NCBI GenBank assembly: GCA_036267955.1
Contig: DATAVB010000143.1
Span: forward strand, 12,787-76,786
Length of the DNA stretch: 64,000 bases
Source: DATAVB01 sp036267955
GTDB lineage: Bacteria; Actinomycetota; Actinomycetes; Mycobacteriales; QHCD01
Reading direction: 5' to 3'
The translations under genes and the position numbers were made by a program. Shown in pieces: positions 60,893 through 64,000 of the stretch. The notes beneath the pieces are model-generated. The model searched no databases, had not been told where the DNA came from, and saw only the letters and a list, made by a program, of their open reading frames with translations. Numbering within the stretch: position 1 is the first letter of the stretch; the number at the start of each line of letters is the position of its first letter.

Positions 60893-61555
60893 ATGAGCCT
60901 GTTTGGACGCTCCCCCGAAATGATCGCGCCGCAGAAGGCGCTGCCCGGTCGCTCCCGGCCCATTGCCGTCGTCGCAGAGCACGCGGTCAATGGGCACCGG
61001 ATCGTGCCGCCGTTCCCGGACGGGATGCAGACGGCGCTCTTCGCGATGGGGTGTTTCTGGGGTGCGGAGAAGCTGTTCTGGCACCTTCCGCAGGTGTACA
61101 GCACCGCGGTCGGTTATACGGGCGGCTTCACGCCCAACCCGACGTACGAGGAGACCTGCACCGGCCGGACCGGGCACGCCGAGTCGGTGTTGGTCGTCTT
61201 CCATCCGGCCAAGATCTCCTACGGGCAGCTGCTCACCGTCTTCTGGGAGAACCACGATCCGACCCAGCGTTACCGGCAGGGCAACGACGTCGGCACCCAG
61301 TACCGGTCGGCGCTCTTCCCGACCGACGCCACCCAGCGCGCCACGGCCGAGTCGAGCCGGGATGCGTACGGCAAGAAGCTCGCCGACTCCGGCTATGGCT
61401 CGATCACGACCGAGATCGCCGACGCAGGGCCGTTCTACTACGCCGAGGACTACCACCAGCAGTACCTGCAGAAGGTGCCGAACGGCTACTGCCCCGTCCA
61501 CGCGACCGGCGTCTCGTGCCCGGTCGGCCTGTTCGCAACGGGATCCGTGGAGTAA
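60893..61555 (+). CDS. msrA: Peptide-methionine (S)-S-oxide reductase
   Basis: 220-aa MsrA, which repairs oxidised methionine with thioredoxin. Catalytic Cys54 is in MGCFWGAEKLFW; the glutamate/aspartate and Tyr set (GYTGG, GHAESV, YYAEDYHQQYL) is complete, and resolving cysteines lie near the C-terminus (NGYCPVHATGVSCPVG). The 50-residue N-terminal extension is usual in actinobacteria. The 240 bp upstream are A/T-rich and likely carry the promoter. The hairpin at 61591 lies 36 bp after the stop. Confidence 0.96.
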   Translation: MSLFGRSPEMIAPQKALPGRSRPIAVVAEHAVNGHRIVPPFPDGMQTALFAMGCFWGAEKLFWHLPQVYSTAVGYTGGFTPNPTYEETCTGRTGHAESVLVVFHPAKISYGQLLTVFWENHDPTQRYRQGNDVGTQYRSALFPTDATQRATAESSRDAYGKKLADSGYGSITTEIADAGPFYYAEDYHQQYLQKVPNGYCPVHATGVSCPVGLFATGSVE

Positions 61556-61590
61556 CCGCGGTTCGTCGTCCGCTCCCTTCGACTGCCACC

Positions 61591-61642
61591 TGATCGTGAT
61601 GGCGTTGGGCCGGCCATGGCCGGCATTCCGCGCTCACGATCA
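61591..61642. repeat. TGATCGTGA hairpin with internal palindrome after msrA
   Basis: 9-bp outer arms TGATCGTGA (61591-61599) and TCACGATCA (61634-61642), with a perfect 16-bp palindrome GCCGGCCATGGCCGGC at 61609-61624 between them. It resembles the TGATCATGA hairpins with C-for-T variation, and lies 36 bp after the msrA stop. Confidence 0.72.
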
Positions 61643-61722
61643 TGGACCGGCTGGGCCCCCTGCCGGCCGATATCGCACGCGTATTCTGGTCTGACCGTTC
61701 GTACCGAGAAGGCGGCCCGCAC

Positions 61723-63618
61723 GTGACTGCTCCTCTCCTGATTGACCTCGGCCGCTGCCATGCCTATTCGGCGCAGATGACGGGCAATAAGGCACACACA
61801 CTGGGCCGGCTGATCAATGCAGGGCTGTCGGTGCCAGCCGGATTCTGCCTGACCACCGGGGTTCTCGAGAATGTCCTGGCCACATCAGGTATCGGCGAGC
61901 AGATTGACCAGAGCCGGCAGTCAATGGCGGAGCAGCCGGTCCGCCGGGTATCGGAATTGGCGCGGCTGAGATCAGCGCTGCACCGGGTCGAGCCGGACGG
62001 CGAGCTCACCAGCCGGCTCGAGCAGCACGTCGGCCCGCTGCTCGATACCGGCCCGGTCGTCGTCAGGTCGTCGTCCCCGGTGGAGGACGCGCGGGCCACG
62101 ACCTGGTCCGGCGTATTTGACTCATGGCTCGATCTGACCTCGCTCACCGACGTCATAGCCGCAATACGCAAATGCTGGGCGTCATTGTTCACCGAGCGAG
62201 TGATGTACTACAGCGCCGGCGTTGTGCAGACCGAGATGGCGGTAATAATTCAGCAGCAGATCGCGGCGGAGTGGAGTGGCGTCCTCTTCACGAAGCATCC
62301 AACCACCGGGCAAGGCCCCGTTGTGGAGGCCAGCGACGGCAGTACGACGGACATCACCTCCGGCTCCGTGATTACGTTGCGTGCCAGTATTGACGAGCGG
62401 GCCGCGCTTCCGGCCGGCCTCACGAAGGCGCTCGCCCGGCTCTGTCCGGAGATCGAGAAAATCACGGGCGGACCGGCCGACGTCGAATGGGCGTGGCGCC
62501 AGGACGAGCTGTCGATCCTGCAGGCGCGACCCATCGCATCCGGTGCCGGGGTTGCGCAGCGCGGAATCTGCGACCACACCGACTTCGAGGGTATGAAGAG
62601 TCTGACGCTGGGTCGTCTGGAACGCGATTACGCCCGCGCGCTGCAAAAACGGATCTGGTTCGAACGGGCCTGCCGGAAGAACGATATCGATGTCTATCGC
62701 ACGCGCTACCTCACGTATCCGGTCGATGCCGCCGATGCCGCCGCCGCGGATATTCAGGCAGCGCTTCGGGGCTCCCATTTTCTGGTGGGCAATGGTATTT
62801 CAAAACAGCGAGTTTCCGGTACGGATCTTGCCGTCGTGCTGCGCCAGCTCGGACCCGCAAACATGGTCGGTCCCGGCCTCTGCACCGTGCAGGTCGGCGA
62901 GGTGGTCCCGGCCGACCTGATTGGATTCACCACGATTCTTTCCGACGGAACGGTGTGGTCCGAGGTCTACCAGGGTGGCAGTCGAGGGGTGAAGGACGGG
63001 TCCGGGGAGGTCGTACGATTCGCGCAGTCGCCGGCCGGGGAATTATCGGCGGCGGGCACGTCCCAGAGTCTGGCCACACCATTCAGCAAAGAACTCGCCA
63101 GAAACGTAGCTCGATATGCGCACCGGCTCTGCGCGGAGCTCGGCGAGGCACGGCTGGAGTGGTATTCCGTTGGTGATCGACTGACTGCCAAGGACGTGAG
63201 TCTCGAGTCAACGCCGATCTCCGCTGGGTCGAATTCCTTAGGGCCGGTCGGGCTCACAACCGTGTCCCCTGGAACCGCGGTCGGCCGGGTCCGATGGATC
63301 CACGATCTGGCGACGCTGGACGATCAGGCCAGCTCTCAGGGCATCAGCGTGTTCAGCCACGACAACGATGCCATTTCCACGCGGCCGCAGGACCACAGCG
63401 GAGAGCCGTTGGTGTATTTCGCCGCCTACCCGTCCACCGGACTTATTCCGCTCATCGACGGCGCGGCCGGATTTGTGTTCGCCCGGGGCACGCTTCTCGC
63501 CCACACCTGCATCGTGCTCCGGGAGCGCGGCGTACCGGCAGTAATCAATCCCGACGTGGCGCACGTCAAGGACGGGGATCGGGTGCGCCTTGGCCCCGAC
63601 GGGCTGACCGTTCTCTGA
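61723..63618 (+). CDS. PEP-synthase-like enzyme (ATP-binding + phosphohistidine domains)
   Basis: 631 aa from GTG 61723 (GAAGGCGG upstream). The N-terminal pyruvate-phosphate-dikinase-type ATP-binding domain shows GNKAHTLGRLINAGLSVPAGFCLTT, VVVRSSSPVEDA, EWSGVLFTKHPTTG and LQARPI. A central region of about 280 residues is not recognisable. The C-terminus has the phosphohistidine swivel motif (LAHTCIVLRERGVPAV; His594). The normal PEP/pyruvate barrel is not seen, so it is unlikely to be PEP synthase itself; the layout recalls rifampin phosphotransferase (ATP domain, substrate domain, His domain), although shorter. Codon use looks less G/C-biased than its neighbours. Confidence 0.8.
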   Translation: MTAPLLIDLGRCHAYSAQMTGNKAHTLGRLINAGLSVPAGFCLTTGVLENVLATSGIGEQIDQSRQSMAEQPVRRVSELARLRSALHRVEPDGELTSRLEQHVGPLLDTGPVVVRSSSPVEDARATTWSGVFDSWLDLTSLTDVIAAIRKCWASLFTERVMYYSAGVVQTEMAVIIQQQIAAEWSGVLFTKHPTTGQGPVVEASDGSTTDITSGSVITLRASIDERAALPAGLTKALARLCPEIEKITGGPADVEWAWRQDELSILQARPIASGAGVAQRGICDHTDFEGMKSLTLGRLERDYARALQKRIWFERACRKNDIDVYRTRYLTYPVDAADAAAADIQAALRGSHFLVGNGISKQRVSGTDLAVVLRQLGPANMVGPGLCTVQVGEVVPADLIGFTTILSDGTVWSEVYQGGSRGVKDGSGEVVRFAQSPAGELSAAGTSQSLATPFSKELARNVARYAHRLCAELGEARLEWYSVGDRLTAKDVSLESTPISAGSNSLGPVGLTTVSPGTAVGRVRWIHDLATLDDQASSQGISVFSHDNDAISTRPQDHSGEPLVYFAAYPSTGLIPLIDGAAGFVFARGTLLAHTCIVLRERGVPAVINPDVAHVKDGDRVRLGPDGLTVL

Positions 63619-63627
63619 TTAATAGCT

Positions 63628-63723
63628 GTGAAAACAGCCGGTCGCAGCGAACCGATCGAATCGCACGACTCGGCCGTGGCTCTCGGCGAGCAGGCGGCCC
63701 AGAAGTTCACCACCGCCAATTGA
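63628..63723 (+). CDS. Possible 31-aa peptide
   Basis: A GTG-initiated frame of 32 codons starts 9 bp after the PEP-synthase-like stop and ends in TGA at 63721-63723. Product: KTAGRSEPIESHDSAVAL and a further 12 residues, hydrophilic, no Cys. No ribosome binding site is seen. It may be a true small protein, a remnant, or chance. Around its start, GCTGT-GAAA-ACAGC forms a weak hairpin. Confidence 0.25.
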   Translation: MKTAGRSEPIESHDSAVALGEQAAQKFTTAN

Positions 63724-63739
63724 TCAGGCTTTGGGTCGG

Positions 63740-64000
63740 TCAGACCCGCAGAATTGTCCAGCCGTGCGGCGGCAATTCAACCCGGGCATCGTCGGTGCCC
63801 GGATCATGCAGGGTCCCATTACCGTTAAGGATCTCAGTGCCGTCCAGGATTTCAGCGCTGTCCAACACTTCGGTCGCGCCCGGCACGGCCAAGTTGGCCG
63901 CGTCATCCTCCAGGCTCAGCGCCACGATCAGCCGGTTGTCGCCGGCCGCGGTTTCGTACACCAGCCTCGTATTGCTGAGCTCGAGCTTCGTGGTCCGGGC
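63740..64000 (-). CDS. C-terminal part of a probable GH13 (alpha-amylase-type) enzyme
   Basis: The frame is open to the window edge; its stop is at 63740-63742, so only the last 86 residues are seen. The text LVYETAAGDNRLIVALSLED and the ending VELPPHGWTILRV match the C-terminal beta domain (DUF3459 type) of glycoside hydrolase family 13 enzymes such as alpha-glucosidases and trehalose-forming enzymes. A repetitive patch EVLDSAEILDGTEILNGNG lies in the middle. The subfamily cannot be decided. Confidence 0.7.
   Translation of the reverse strand, partial: ARTTKLELSNTRLVYETAAGDNRLIVALSLEDDAANLAVPGATEVLDSAEILDGTEILNGNGTLHDPGTDDARVELPPHGWTILRV

Noticed and set aside
61723..63618. Bona fide phosphoenolpyruvate synthase
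   Set aside because: The C-terminal PEP/pyruvate-binding barrel is missing and the total length is about 150 residues short.

Overview
The window is high-GC DNA from a filamentous-type actinobacterium (Actinomycetia). The strongest evidence is the block at 1-11.6 kb: sortase, small membrane protein and pabA, then on the opposite strand fhaA-fhaB-pstP-rodA-pbpA-pknA-pknB, followed by tRNA-Leu(CAG). This is the conserved growth and cell-division kinase locus that lies near the replication origin in many actinobacteria (the Rv0013-Rv0020c order in Mycobacterium). A family such as Micromonosporaceae is plausible, but the genus cannot be settled from the sequence alone.

Past the tRNA the content becomes accessory. 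11.6-14.7 kb: a phytanoyl-CoA-dioxygenase-like (PhyH) gene with a divergent AraC regulator, a MerR-thioredoxin operon with a typical MerR promoter, and a SnoaL-like protein. 14.8-21.6 kb: copper and respiratory-oxidase functions, namely a CtaG-like membrane protein, a PCuAC copper chaperone, YcnI, and an unusual zinc-finger/CopC/CopD fusion, plus a deazaflavin-dependent reductase. SURF1 at 28.8 kb extends this theme. 22-28.7 kb: a divergent yczR/yczE pair, small hypothetical genes, a polysaccharide-deacetylase-like lipoprotein, a PAP2 phosphatase and a pirin. 29-34.5 kb: TrmH-type methyltransferase, LacI regulator, a lipoprotein, and an XRE regulator divergent from an aldo/keto reductase. 34.6-36.2 kb: a second PhyH/AraC pair. 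36.4-41.9 kb: threonine aldolase, a DUF445 protein, SppA protease, and an ECF sigma factor with a membrane partner.

41.9-55.7 kb: a secreted protein, a double-GNAT acetyltransferase, a beta-lactamase-fold hydrolase, and then a long minus-strand operon that reads like import and catabolism of a polyol or uncommon sugar (DeoR, PfkB kinase, binding protein, two permeases, 2-hydroxyacid dehydrogenase, FGGY kinase). A third PhyH/AraC pair follows. 55.7-64 kb: PspC, a cyclopropane-fatty-acid-synthase-like methyltransferase, a small alpha/beta hydrolase, two tandem DUF1906 secreted proteins, MsrA, an orphan PEP-synthase-like enzyme, and the C-terminal end of a probable glycoside hydrolase family 13 enzyme.

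Two patterns run across the whole window. First, there are three independent PhyH/AraC divergent modules. Second, eight long hairpins sit 11-66 bp after a stop codon. Several share a TGATCATGA-type core, and two others are near-identical copies with the same 11-nt loop. No IS element, prophage, CRISPR array or replication origin was recognised.
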